From an uncultured Collinsella sp. (lineage in GTDB: Bacteria > Actinomycetota > Coriobacteriia > Coriobacteriales > Coriobacteriaceae), in the NCBI GenBank assembly GCA_902493985.1, contig CABURR010000003.1, forward strand, positions 1 to 64,000: 64,000 nt of DNA, in the 5' to 3' direction. Below, piece by piece: positions 50,939 to 59,549 of this stretch; the stretch's first letter is position 1; each line of letters begins with the position of its first letter. The notes under the pieces are model-generated. The model ran no database searches. It saw only the letters and a program-made list of their open reading frames with translations, and had not been told where the DNA came from. Position numbers and translations under genes: made by a program.

Positions 50939-51845
50939 CGCCGGCCTCCTTGGCGCCATCGGAACCCTTGCCCGTAGCTTCGCGCTTTGCCTTGCGCTCG
51001 GCATTGAGTTCGGCATCGCTCTCGCGCACCAGTTTGATAATCGCCGCGCAGGCTTCCTCGCCCACCAAGTCACGAGCACGCACCGTCAGGCGCGTCGCCT
51101 CCTGCTTGTCGCCGTCGCTTGCAGCATCGGTCGCGCACATAATCAGGCAGATGGCAATCTCGGCCGAAGGCGAGGTCGGAACGCCTTGCAGGGCCAGTTC
51201 ACCCATCACGTGCTCGTCGCTCTCCTCGGCGGCATCCGGATAGGTAGTATGGATCTTGTTGAGCAGGCGCGTCGTATGCGCATCGTTGGGCGCCAGGCGC
51301 AGCGCCAGACGCGCGCAGCCCACGGCAGCCGAAATGTTCTCGGTCTCGGGCTCCAAGAAGTACTGTCCCAGATTGGCGTAAGCGCGGGCGGCGCACTTGC
51401 CATCGCTTGCACGCTCCAGCACCGAAAACGAGAGCGATGCCCATTCCTGCTTGTCTTCGAGTGCGCGGAACAGCTCGGCCAAATCCAAGCGATAGTTGCA
51501 GTTCATGGGGTCCCAACGCACAGCCTGCATCAGGGCATTGCGAGCGCTCACATAATCCTGCTGGCGAATGTAGGCAAACGCCATGTCAGAGTACAGGCGG
51601 TCAAACGGCACCTCGACCTGCACGAGCTCGCGCGGATCCTTCTCCACGCGGCGATAGGCCAAGCGCTCAAACTTGCTATCGAAGCTAAAGTATTGGCGCT
51701 TCTCCTCCGTCTTGCACTCGGCGTCGATATACTCCTCGGCGAGCTCCACCAGGCGCTCCAGCAGCGGCGTCGCCGTAGCCAGGTCGCCCTGCGCCAGATA
51801 GTTCTCGGCATACGTGATGTCTTGCAAGCTGATGGGCAGGTCCAT
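50928..51845 (-). CDS. TPR-like helical repeat protein
   Basis: This 305-residue soluble protein is made of helix pairs. TPR-like units are visible in the middle (YSDMAFAYIRQQDYVSARNAL, then AVRWDPMNCNYRLDLAELFR, and ARAYANLGQYFLEP, each recognisable by Ala/Gly/Tyr spacing). It would act as a protein-binding scaffold; no catalytic motif is present. The end is Lys/Ala/Gly-rich and disordered (AERKAKREATGKGSDGAKE). It overlaps smpB by 11 bases, so they are coupled. I know of no assigned function for this neighbour of smpB. Confidence 0.75.
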   Translation of the reverse strand: MDLPISLQDITYAENYLAQGDLATATPLLERLVELAEEYIDAECKTEEKRQYFSFDSKFERLAYRRVEKDPRELVQVEVPFDRLYSDMAFAYIRQQDYVSARNALMQAVRWDPMNCNYRLDLAELFRALEDKQEWASLSFSVLERASDGKCAARAYANLGQYFLEPETENISAAVGCARLALRLAPNDAHTTRLLNKIHTTYPDAAEESDEHVMGELALQGVPTSPSAEIAICLIMCATDAASDGDKQEATRLTVRARDLVGEEACAAIIKLVRESDAELNAERKAKREATGKGSDGAKEAGDAQ

Positions 51846-51901
51846 GACAACTCCTCGGTCCAGGCGGCAGACTCAACGCGCCTTAAACATCGGTCAATAC
51901 A

Positions 51902-51930
51902 CAAAACCCGGGTCTCTTACGAGGCCCGGG
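51902..51930 (-). terminator. Terminator of the tRNA pair
   Basis: CCCGGG with an inner CTC/GAG forms a hairpin (51907-51930), followed on the minus strand by TTTTG. It lies 10 bases past the tRNA-Glu 3' end. Confidence 0.8.
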
Positions 51931-51940
51931 CGTTCAATTT

Positions 51941-52017
51941 TGGTAGCCCGTACCAGATTCGAACTGGTGATCTCCGCCTTGAGAGGGCGGCGTCCTAAAC
52001 CGCTAGACGAACGGGCC
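51941..52017 (-). tRNA. tRNA-Glu (CUC anticodon)
   Basis: On the minus strand the sequence folds as a full cloverleaf of 77 bases with an encoded CCA end. The anticodon stem CCGCC/GGCGG encloses the loop CTCTCAA, giving anticodon CTC. The T arm contains GTTCGAATC. It lies just after tRNA-Gln in the same direction. Confidence 0.95.
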
Positions 52018-52034
52018 ATATGTAGCAAATGCAA

Positions 52035-52108
52035 TGGCTGGGATGGAGGGAGTCGAACCCCCATTGACGGAACCAGAATCCGCTGTCCTGCCATTAGACG
52101 ACATCCCA
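52035..52108 (-). tRNA. tRNA-Gln (CUG anticodon)
   Basis: On the minus strand this 74-base cloverleaf has acceptor ends TGGGAT/ATCCCA, the anticodon loop TTCTGGT (CTG), the T loop GTTCGACTC and an encoded CCA. It lies 17 bases before tRNA-Glu, and the two share one transcript ending at 51902. Confidence 0.95.
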
Positions 52109-52373
52109 ATGACTGCATCGCTGCGCTCGGCTGTGCCTTTGCGCAAGAAAGAAATATACGGGAAGTCTCGCCGTGACGCAAGCCCCAATTTTGACTTTTT
52201 TGAAATTCAGTCAAATACGGCCAACACGTGAAGGACCTGTGAAACACCAGCGACACGTACGGCGCCAAAGCCCGTAAAACATCCCACATCTACCGCTGGT
52301 AGATTACAACAATGCGGCACTCACGGCTGATGGCACAATCGAACCGTCATCATTGCACGGATATCGAGGCGCC

Positions 52374-52784
52374 ATGGACGAAGAGCTTGATTACCTATGG
52401 GAGACCCTGGGCCTCGAGATCACTGCTGACCTTTGGCCCGAACGGGACAAAATCCATCCCACACTGCGCCCCGCCATCACGGTGATGCAGGCAAAATACC
52501 GCCGTGCATCCTTTTTGATCATGCGGGTGTCATGGCACGCGGGACTCCCCGACCTTAAGCGAATCCAGGCAAGCCTCGTCGAGCTGTCCGGTATGCCGAC
52601 CGTCATATCCGAGGCGCACCTGGAGCAGCGCCAGCGCGAGCGACTGCAACAGCAGCGGATTCCCTTTATCTGCCCCGGCGTTCAGGCATATCTGCCCTTT
52701 ATGGACGAGGAGTACTGGAGCGGCAAGCCCAACAAGCACGTAAAGGTCTACGATCCGCACGAATGGGCGCGGCTGGCGGACTGA
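52374..52784 (+). CDS. Conserved hypothetical protein, 136 residues
   Basis: This small soluble protein begins MDEELDYLWETLGLE and ends near PNKHVKVYDPHEWARL. A central helix (AKYRRASFLIMRVSWHAGLP) and the stretch RERLQQQRIPFICPGVQAYLPF recall the N-terminal part of some winged-helix regulators of Firmicutes that continue into a DNA-binding domain; that domain is missing here. I do not assign a function. GAGG lies five bases before ATG 52374. It is followed directly by three tandem palindromes and has no operon partner. Confidence 0.65.
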   Translation: MDEELDYLWETLGLEITADLWPERDKIHPTLRPAITVMQAKYRRASFLIMRVSWHAGLPDLKRIQASLVELSGMPTVISEAHLEQRQRERLQQQRIPFICPGVQAYLPFMDEEYWSGKPNKHVKVYDPHEWARLAD

Positions 52785-52803
52785 CTGGGGCAGGCCCGCC
52801 GGC

Positions 52804-52973
52804 GGAAAGTGCGTCCCAGATTTCAAACTCAAACTGGTCCCCACTTTCCCGTCGAGCCCTCAACCGGAAACCGTGTCCCACAATCGAAGCTCAGAATGGG
52901 ACGTGCTTTCCGCAACCGGCCACTTTGGGAAAGCGCATCCCATTCTGGAAGCGAATTCCGGGTCGCACTTTCC
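52804..52973. repeat. Three tandem 46-bp palindromes with 62-bp period
   Basis: Units 52804-52849, 52866-52911 and 52928-52973 are each 46 bases long, start GGAAA and end TTTCC, and are self-complementary with mismatches (GGAAAGTGCGTCCCA against its partner in unit 1). They are separated by 16-base spacers of different sequence. The period is exactly 62. The array fills the gap between the hypothetical gene and the ArsC-like gene. Confidence 0.85.
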
Positions 52974-52980
52974 GCAGCCG

Positions 52981-53340
52981 CTACAGCAACGCCTCGGCCC
53001 AAGCCGCTTCCCTAAAGCCGGGAATCGCAAAGTCGTCGCCCACCAGCAGCGGACGCTTGACCAGCATGCCGTCGGTCGCCAGCAGCTCGTAGCATTCCTG
53101 GTCCGTCATGCCCGCATCCAGACGCGCCTTCAGGCCCAGCTCTCGATATTTCATGCCCGACGAATTAAAGAAGCGCCGCACCGGCAGCCCCGAACGAGCA
53201 ATCCAGGTCGCAAGCTCATCAGCCGTGGGATTGTCCAAAACGATATCGCGATCGATATACTCTACCCCATGTTCGTCCAGCCATGCCTTGGCCTTCTTAC
53301 AGGTCGAGCACTTGGGATATTCAACAAACAGTACAGTCAT
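52981..53340 (-). CDS. ArsC/Spx family thioredoxin-fold protein
   Basis: This 119-residue protein has the ArsC/Spx/YffB fold. It starts VLFVEYPKCSTCKKAKAWL with a Cys-x-x-Cys pair, then has IDRDIVLDNPTADEL, GLPVRRFFNSSGMKYREL and KRPLLVGDDFAIPGF. The Arg-containing Lys-Arg-Pro region fits the arsenate reductase-related branch (Spx/MgsR regulators have similar ends). GGAGG lies six bases before ATG 53340. No arsenic genes are nearby, so a thiol-redox role is as likely as arsenate reduction. It stands alone between a palindrome array and mupG. Confidence 0.82.
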   Translation of the reverse strand: MTVLFVEYPKCSTCKKAKAWLDEHGVEYIDRDIVLDNPTADELATWIARSGLPVRRFFNSSGMKYRELGLKARLDAGMTDQECYELLATDGMLVKRPLLVGDDFAIPGFREAAWAEALL

Positions 53341-53432
53341 GGGAATCCTCCGAATATAGATCGGCCAACGCAGGCACACGCCACACGAGGCGCCTTCGTA
53401 TGATGGGCCAATTGTAGCCCGCGGGTCACACG

Positions 53433-54485
53433 TTAAACGAACCGTACCCCGAATCCGCGCTTGATAAACGGCAGCAGTTCCATTGCCTCGGGCGTGATAT
53501 GGCCCGCAACGTTCATGCGCTCGTCACCGGGAAGATCGACCCGCGCAATCTCAAGCTCGCCTTCGTAGCGCCCATATCCGCTATTGCTCACAGCGATCGA
53601 CCCCGCCTTTCGCGGCAGGCCGGCTCCGGCATCCGTCGGCACGGAATCCGGCTTAAGCTTCGTACGTGACTCCTGAGACCTAAAGATGAGGACACTCGAG
53701 TCGGGCCGGTCGTGATGAATCTGCCCGCGCACATAGGCATAACTGAGCTCAAGCTCGCATTGCAGGTCCACGTATCCGGCGGAAACTTGAGCAAACTGCG
53801 CCCAGCCCGCATCGGAAAGATCGGGGTCGCCGACCAACACAATGTCGCAATCGGCGCCATGTGCAAGCTCAAGCATATTGAGGGCAACCTTTGACGCGCG
53901 ACCGCGCTGCGCCTCGACCGTCGGCAGTCCCTCGAATACCGGCCCGCGAACGTTAGCATCACCCGGCACAAAAGCCATGATTTCGAATCCAAGCGCCGCA
54001 AGACGAAGATTCACCCGAGCAATGTCCTCCAGAGCTAAACCGGTATAAGGCTTGGGGTAAAAATTGTGGCAGGCGGCAAAACGAGTCACATCGGCACCGG
54101 CCTCACGCCACGATGCGATTTCATCAGAACTCACTGTCGATGCATTGACCACAATGCGAAATACACCGGACAGCTCCGCGACCCGCTGGGCGCTAAAGCC
54201 ATAGTCCAAACGAAGGTATTCCAACCCCAGATCGCGCAAGTCCTCGATGCGCTCAAGCCCGAGCAAATCGCACGTGCGAGGCCCCACATCGGCAATGAGC
54301 GCAATGCCGCGGGCGGAAAGCAGCGACAGCACATGACGGACCTTATCGGCATACGCCGCTCCCCCATCCTCGGGAATATGCAGCGAGGTGAACGCATAGC
54401 GCGCACCCGCCGCGGCACCACGCTCAATCGTCCGCTCAATATCCTGCAGAGGGCTGGAAAGATAAATCGAAATACCCGTTTTCAC
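53433..54485 (-). CDS. mupG: 6-phospho-N-acetylmuramidase MupG (DUF871)
   Basis: This 350-residue cytoplasmic glycosidase of the DUF871 family hydrolyses MurNAc-6-phosphate-GlcNAc, the imported peptidoglycan disaccharide. It has a barrel-like N-terminal two-thirds (GISIYLSSPLQDIERTI, YAFTSLHIPED, ACHNFYPKPYTGL, AFVPGD) and a smaller C-terminal domain (SGYGRYEGELEIAR). It starts at GTG 54485 with AAAGGAG nine bases ahead. It is the last gene after murR, murQ and murP, so it completes a MurNAc path: import, cleavage, etherase. A strong terminator lies just upstream, so its expression should be lower or separately driven. Confidence 0.85.
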   Translation of the reverse strand: MKTGISIYLSSPLQDIERTIERGAAAGARYAFTSLHIPEDGGAAYADKVRHVLSLLSARGIALIADVGPRTCDLLGLERIEDLRDLGLEYLRLDYGFSAQRVAELSGVFRIVVNASTVSSDEIASWREAGADVTRFAACHNFYPKPYTGLALEDIARVNLRLAALGFEIMAFVPGDANVRGPVFEGLPTVEAQRGRASKVALNMLELAHGADCDIVLVGDPDLSDAGWAQFAQVSAGYVDLQCELELSYAYVRGQIHHDRPDSSVLIFRSQESRTKLKPDSVPTDAGAGLPRKAGSIAVSNSGYGRYEGELEIARVDLPGDERMNVAGHITPEAMELLPFIKRGFGVRFV

Positions 54486-54501
54486 GCTTCAACGCTCCTT
54501 T

Positions 54502-54534
54502 AAAAAAGCCGGCGGAGCAGTTAGCCCCGCCGGC
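54502..54534 (-). terminator. Terminator between murP and mupG
   Basis: GCCGGCGG and CCGCCGGC form a perfect 8-bp stem with an 11-base loop and a six-T run on the minus strand. The T run ends 17 bases before the mupG start, so the hairpin sits inside the apparent operon. Confidence 0.85.
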
Positions 54535-54601
54535 ACAACCATAGCATCAAGAAATCTGCCGCGCACCGCGAGCCCCGAGCAACACGGCTCGCGATATCAA
54601 A

Positions 54602-56032
54602 CTACTCGCCAAAGAACTCGTTGATCTTCTGCTCGTCGACGCCAAAGAACCACGTCAGGACAAAGCCGGCGGCATAGGCAAGCATCATAGCGGCAACGTA
54701 GCCGAGCTGCTGGCCAGGAACAACGATCAGCAGGCCAAACAGACCGGAAACGCCCTGAGAAACCGTGCCGATGTGAAGCAGCGCCGCGAGCGCGCCGCCA
54801 AATCCGGCACCCAGGCAGGCCGTCACAAACGGACGAACGAGCGGCAGCGTAACAGCATACATCAGAGGCTCTCCCACACCCAGGATTCCAACGGGAATGG
54901 ACTCTGCGACGTACTTCTTGAGCTTGGCGTTCTTGGTCTTAAAGTACAGCGCCAAACCGGCACCGACCTGGCCGCCGCCAGCCATCATAAGGATGGGAAG
55001 CAGGTAATTGATACCCTTGGTAGCGCCGTCGGGATCGTTGAGCATAGCGTGGATCGGCGTGAGCGCCTGATGCAGGCCGACGGAAACCAGCGGCAAGAAG
55101 CCTGCCGACAGGATATAGCCGCCCAGGACGCCCAGCTTCTCGAAGATAAAGGTCAAAACGCTAAAGATGGCAGTCGTCAGCCATGCGCCAACCGGCTGGA
55201 TGACGAGCATCAGAGCAAAGGCACCGATGATGAGCACCAGCAGCGGAGACAAGAACGTGTCGAGTGCGTTGGGCATAACCTTGCGAATCTGACGCTCCAT
55301 CCAGGCAAAAAATGCGCCAGCGATGAGAGCCGCGATCATGCCGCCCGCTGCGGGGTTGTACTGCGCATTGGTGAGCGGCAGCAGAATGGCAGTGGCAGGA
55401 TCAGCCGCGCCAGGCGCAAGCAGGGGCATGGCACTGTTGGCGATACACATCATGCCGGCGATGCCGCCCAGCGCAGCGGAGCCACCAAACTCACGTGCCG
55501 CGTTATAGCCCACCAAGATGGGCAGATAGGCAAACAGGGCCCAGCCCATGGAACGAATGCCCTGGTACCACCACTCGCCTGCAAGCGCGCCTGCCGTCGA
55601 GACGTTAATGACGTTGCAGATACCGTTGATGAGGCCAGCCGCAATGATGCCGGGAAGTAGGGCGACGAAGACATTGGAAATCTTCTTGAGGAAGGCCTGA
55701 ACCGGCTTGGACTCGTACTTGGCCTTCTGCGCGGCCTTGTTTGTGGCCGCAGCGTCAACCACGCTCTCGTCAGCAACGCCTTTCGCAAGGCCGGTGAGCT
55801 TGGAGAACTCCTCGAGCACCTTATTCACCTTGCCCGGACCCAGCACGATCTGCATCGTGTCGTCCTCGACCAGGCCCATCACGCCGTCGAGTGCCTTAAT
55901 GCCCTCCGTGTCGACGTTGCCCGTGTCTTTGACGGTCACGCGCAGGCGCGTCATGCACGCCGCGTTTGCGAGCACGTTGTCTTTACCGCCCAAAAGGTCC
56001 AGCAGCTTTTGAGCCAGCTCTTTGTTCGTCAT
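54602..56032 (-). CDS. murP: PTS transporter IIBC for MurNAc-type sugars
   Basis: This 476-residue PTS permease has an N-terminal IIB domain (phosphocysteine in ANAACMTRLRV) and about ten membrane helices of the IIC domain. MurP lacks a IIA domain, as here, and uses the glucose-type IIA; a free IIA is encoded at 25.6 kb. Context (murR, murQ, mupG) sets the substrate as MurNAc or MurNAc-GlcNAc. AAGGAGGAG lies before ATG 56032. The IIC landmark GLHQALTPIHAML and VGEPLMYAVTLPL are visible. Sucrose-type IIBC proteins are close relatives, so the symbol rests on the neighbours. Confidence 0.85.
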   Translation of the reverse strand: MTNKELAQKLLDLLGGKDNVLANAACMTRLRVTVKDTGNVDTEGIKALDGVMGLVEDDTMQIVLGPGKVNKVLEEFSKLTGLAKGVADESVVDAAATNKAAQKAKYESKPVQAFLKKISNVFVALLPGIIAAGLINGICNVINVSTAGALAGEWWYQGIRSMGWALFAYLPILVGYNAAREFGGSAALGGIAGMMCIANSAMPLLAPGAADPATAILLPLTNAQYNPAAGGMIAALIAGAFFAWMERQIRKVMPNALDTFLSPLLVLIIGAFALMLVIQPVGAWLTTAIFSVLTFIFEKLGVLGGYILSAGFLPLVSVGLHQALTPIHAMLNDPDGATKGINYLLPILMMAGGGQVGAGLALYFKTKNAKLKKYVAESIPVGILGVGEPLMYAVTLPLVRPFVTACLGAGFGGALAALLHIGTVSQGVSGLFGLLIVVPGQQLGYVAAMMLAYAAGFVLTWFFGVDEQKINEFFGE

Positions 56033-56089
56033 AACTCCTCCTTGTATTGGGTATCTCGTCTGAATGTCATATCAGCTCACGCCGCGCAC

Positions 56090-57013
<924 letters not shown>

Positions 57014-57023
57014 TTCATTCACC

Positions 57024-57875
57024 TCATCTTTCCTGTTTCTCGATGTAGTTTTGCTTAATGACATGCGTCGCCCGTTCGTAGTCGCTGGCAACGTAAGCAG
57101 CGTACAGGGCATCGACAACCATAAGCTGGGCCATACGCGAAGCCATGGCACCGCTGCGGACCAAGGGTTCACTCGCAGCGACGCCGAGCACGGCATCGGC
57201 CATGGTGGCAAGCTTGGACGATCCATCTACTTTGGTAACGGCCACTACGGGACAGTTGTGGCGTTGAGCCTCGGCGGTGCAGTCCAGCACCTCTTGCGTC
57301 AAGCCCGAGTAACTAAAGGCGATTGCCATATCGCCCTCATGCATGTTCTTGGCACATAAGAGCTGATCATGCCAGTCGTCGTACAGATGGCACTCTTTGT
57401 CGACACGCATGAGCTTTTGCGCCAGGTCGTGCGCGACCAAACGAGAGGCACCGATACCGAACAGATTGACCGCGCGTGCCCGCTTAAGATGGGCCGCGCA
57501 TCGCTCCAAGACGGTGTAATCGAGCGTTCGCGCCGTCGCCTCGATTGTGCGCACGTTGCTTTTCATCACCTTCCCCACGATACGTTCGACGCTGTCGTCC
57601 ATGGAGATGTCCTCGAGGGCAACGTCTTTCTTGTCACCCAAGAGCGCAAGCTCGGCAATCAGTTCGCGCTGGAACTCCTTGTAGCCCGCAAAACCCAAGC
57701 GCTTGCAAAAACGCAAAATGCTCGAGGGCGAGGAGAACGTGGCATCGGCAAGACCGCGGACGGACAGCCCGACCACCTCATGCGGATGAGCACTCACGTA
57801 TGCGATGACATTGCGTTCCGCCGGACTCGCGCTGAGCTCACGCTCGCGAAGCCTTAAAAGCAATCCGTTTGTCAT
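57024..57875 (-). CDS. murR: MurR/RpiR family transcriptional regulator
   Basis: This 283-residue regulator has an N-terminal HTH (SVRGLADATFSSPSSILRFCKRLGFAGYKEFQREL) and a C-terminal SIS domain (AVNLFGIGASRLVAHDLAQK, IAFSYSGLTQEVLD) that senses a sugar phosphate, presumably MurNAc-6-phosphate. It starts at ATG 57875, eight bases after GGAGG. It is the first gene of the murR-murQ-murP-mupG run, so it likely controls its own operon. No clear operator palindrome stands out in the 200-base gap upstream. Members may repress or activate; the direction cannot be told. Confidence 0.85.
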   Translation of the reverse strand: MTNGLLLRLRERELSASPAERNVIAYVSAHPHEVVGLSVRGLADATFSSPSSILRFCKRLGFAGYKEFQRELIAELALLGDKKDVALEDISMDDSVERIVGKVMKSNVRTIEATARTLDYTVLERCAAHLKRARAVNLFGIGASRLVAHDLAQKLMRVDKECHLYDDWHDQLLCAKNMHEGDMAIAFSYSGLTQEVLDCTAEAQRHNCPVVAVTKVDGSSKLATMADAVLGVAASEPLVRSGAMASRMAQLMVVDALYAAYVASDYERATHVIKQNYIEKQER

Positions 57876-58079
57876 CTCAAACACCTCCGTTGAGAAGAAT
57901 TAAAGACCAACGAACGATTCGTACCGGATATAAACAGCTTTTACGGTACATTGTGCCGCATCGTGGCGCACAAAGGGCGAGCGTTCTACCGCTCGCCCCT
58001 CAAATCCGACCGCTCGGAAATACGCACGACACAAAAAAATTCAACGAGGCCGCATTATCAGAAACGGGTTTGTTACCGG

Positions 58080-58661
58080 CTAGCGCCTCGCATGGGCGCC
58101 GATCGGCCGAGTCGCATGGCGCACCAACGCCGCCGTCAACAATACCAACAGCATGGCGGTGACATAGCCCGCAGCATCGAATCCTAAATCGATAACGTCG
58201 AAATGCCTGCCGGGAACAAAGATCTTATGTACCTGATCGCCAACGGAGCAGGCGGCGCAAAAGAGCAATACGGGCACGCAACGGGAGCATACGCTCCACG
58301 GACGCCTGGAAAGGCAAACCACGACCACCGAGGCGAACAATCCGACGAAGAAAAACTCTACGGTATGGGCAACGCGACGGACGTTTGTGCCCACCCACAT
58401 GCGAATGGAAGCAAGTCGGCCAGACCGGACAGGCGGGGCAGCCAAATCGGTGCCCCCGGTCATTCCGTTCTCCGTCTGGGCTTCACCCGTGGCATCGGCG
58501 GCCTGAATGCCCGTAGCCTGACCCTCCACCACACGCGCGGTGAACTCGCTCAGCAACGACGTCTCCACCGCATTTTGCTCCGTCAGCACCCAGATGCCCG
58601 CCAGCGTTACAGCGAACAGAACGATCGCGGTCCATCCGATTATTTGTTTTACGCGCGCCAA
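58080..58661 (-). CDS. VanZ family membrane protein
   Basis: This 193-residue protein has an N-terminal membrane helix (IIGWTAIVLFAVTLAGIWVL), an outside loop of about 60 residues with Ala/Thr/Gly, then helices with RVAHTVEFFFVGLFASVVVV and DVIDLGFDAAGYVTAMLLVLL. The HTVEFFFVG and DVIDLGFDAAG pieces match VanZ, linked to teicoplanin resistance but with unclear action. The start codon is TTG 58661, with AGGAGG nine bases ahead. No glycopeptide resistance genes are nearby, so it is likely a chromosomal member without a resistance role. Confidence 0.8.
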   Translation of the reverse strand: MARVKQIIGWTAIVLFAVTLAGIWVLTEQNAVETSLLSEFTARVVEGQATGIQAADATGEAQTENGMTGGTDLAAPPVRSGRLASIRMWVGTNVRRVAHTVEFFFVGLFASVVVVCLSRRPWSVCSRCVPVLLFCAACSVGDQVHKIFVPGRHFDVIDLGFDAAGYVTAMLLVLLTAALVRHATRPIGAHARR

Positions 58662-58766
58662 GGGCCAACCTCCTTTTTTTGAATATCAGCGAGTGTAGCC
58701 CCAAATGGCATCGTCACCGTATCAAAATTTGAATCGCAACAGGAAGCGACAAAGCGACGCAAAACC

Positions 58767-59372
58767 CTACCCCGCCTCGCGCATCCAGCGATCGAACGTC
58801 CCCACGCACACGCCCAGGCACTTTGCTGCCTGGCTGCGGGTAATATCGCCCGCCTCATAGCTATCGCGCACCAGCTCAAACTGAGGAGGGCATGGCTTGC
58901 GAGGTCGACCGAAACGGACCCCTCGCGCCCGCGCCGCTGCAATCCCCTCCGCCTGGCGCCGATGGATATTCTCGCGCTCCACCTGCGCCACGTAGCTCAG
59001 CAGCTGCAGCACAATATCAGCAATCAGGGTGTTAGTCACATCCGGCGCGCCGCTGGCCCTGGCGCGCGTGTCAAGCAATGGCATATCCAACACCACAATG
59101 GCAACCCCGAGCACCTTGGTAATGCGTCGCCATTCCTCAAGAATCTCGGAGTAATTACGGCCAAGTCGGTCGATAGAAAGCACCACCAGCACGTCCCCGT
59201 CTCCCAGGACGTGCAGCAGCTCGCGATAACGCGGTCGATCGAAGTCCTTGCCGCTCGCATGGTCGGCATAAATATTCGCCGAGCCCACGCCATAGGCGCC
59301 CAGCGCATCCAGCTGTCGATTCAGATTCTGATCGCGCGAACTCACCCGCGCATAACCGTACACCGTCGCCAT
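58767..59372 (-). CDS. Serine recombinase (resolvase/invertase family)
   Basis: This 201-residue site-specific recombinase has the catalytic serine near residue 10 in YGYARVSSRDQNLNRQ, then DHASGKDFDRPRY, VLSIDRLGRNY and the long E helix VAQVERENIHRRQAEGI. A C-terminal helix-turn-helix follows (ITRSQAAKCLGVCVGTFDRWM). The length fits invertases such as Hin and resolvases of transposons. GGGGATG lies before ATG 59372. Its gene is alone; no transposase is next to it, and I see no clear pair of crossover sites. Upstream (59392-59416) is a palindrome with AAACCTGCC and GGGACAGGTTT. It may be the remnant of a mobile element. Confidence 0.88.
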   Translation of the reverse strand: MATVYGYARVSSRDQNLNRQLDALGAYGVGSANIYADHASGKDFDRPRYRELLHVLGDGDVLVVLSIDRLGRNYSEILEEWRRITKVLGVAIVVLDMPLLDTRARASGAPDVTNTLIADIVLQLLSYVAQVERENIHRRQAEGIAAARARGVRFGRPRKPCPPQFELVRDSYEAGDITRSQAAKCLGVCVGTFDRWMREAG

Positions 59373-59391
59373 CTCATCCCCGCTTTCTTGT

Positions 59392-59416
59392 AAACCTGCC
59401 AAAAAGGGACAGGTTT
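59392..59416. repeat. Palindrome upstream of the recombinase gene
   Basis: AAACCTGCC and GGGACAGGTTT face each other around five As, 20 bases upstream of the recombinase start. GGGACAGGT also occurs in the hairpin at 37358-37404, so this may be a worn member of the GGGGAC group or a recombination site. Confidence 0.5.
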
Positions 59417-59496
59417 ATTTTGGTAGGTTTTACCTCTCAAATAGCAGGTAAGCGGGCGGCCGAGCAGACGGCAAGGTAACCACGATTCAAATGCGA

Positions 59497-59520
59497 AGGG
59501 CGGTCCCGAAAGGCCGCCCT
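59497..59520 (-). terminator. Hairpin downstream of rnr
   Basis: AGGGCGG and CCGCCCT form a 7-bp GC-rich stem with a 10-base loop, 30 bases past the stop of the RNase R gene. The T-rich part after it on the minus strand is weak. Confidence 0.5.
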
Positions 59521-59549
59521 CCGCTCCCCCACCATAAGTCGGGATTTGG

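Noticed and set aside
52804..52973. CRISPR array (three units with spacers at constant period)
   Set aside because: Each unit is itself a full palindrome with diverged centre; spacers are only 16 bases, units differ from one another, and there are no cas genes.
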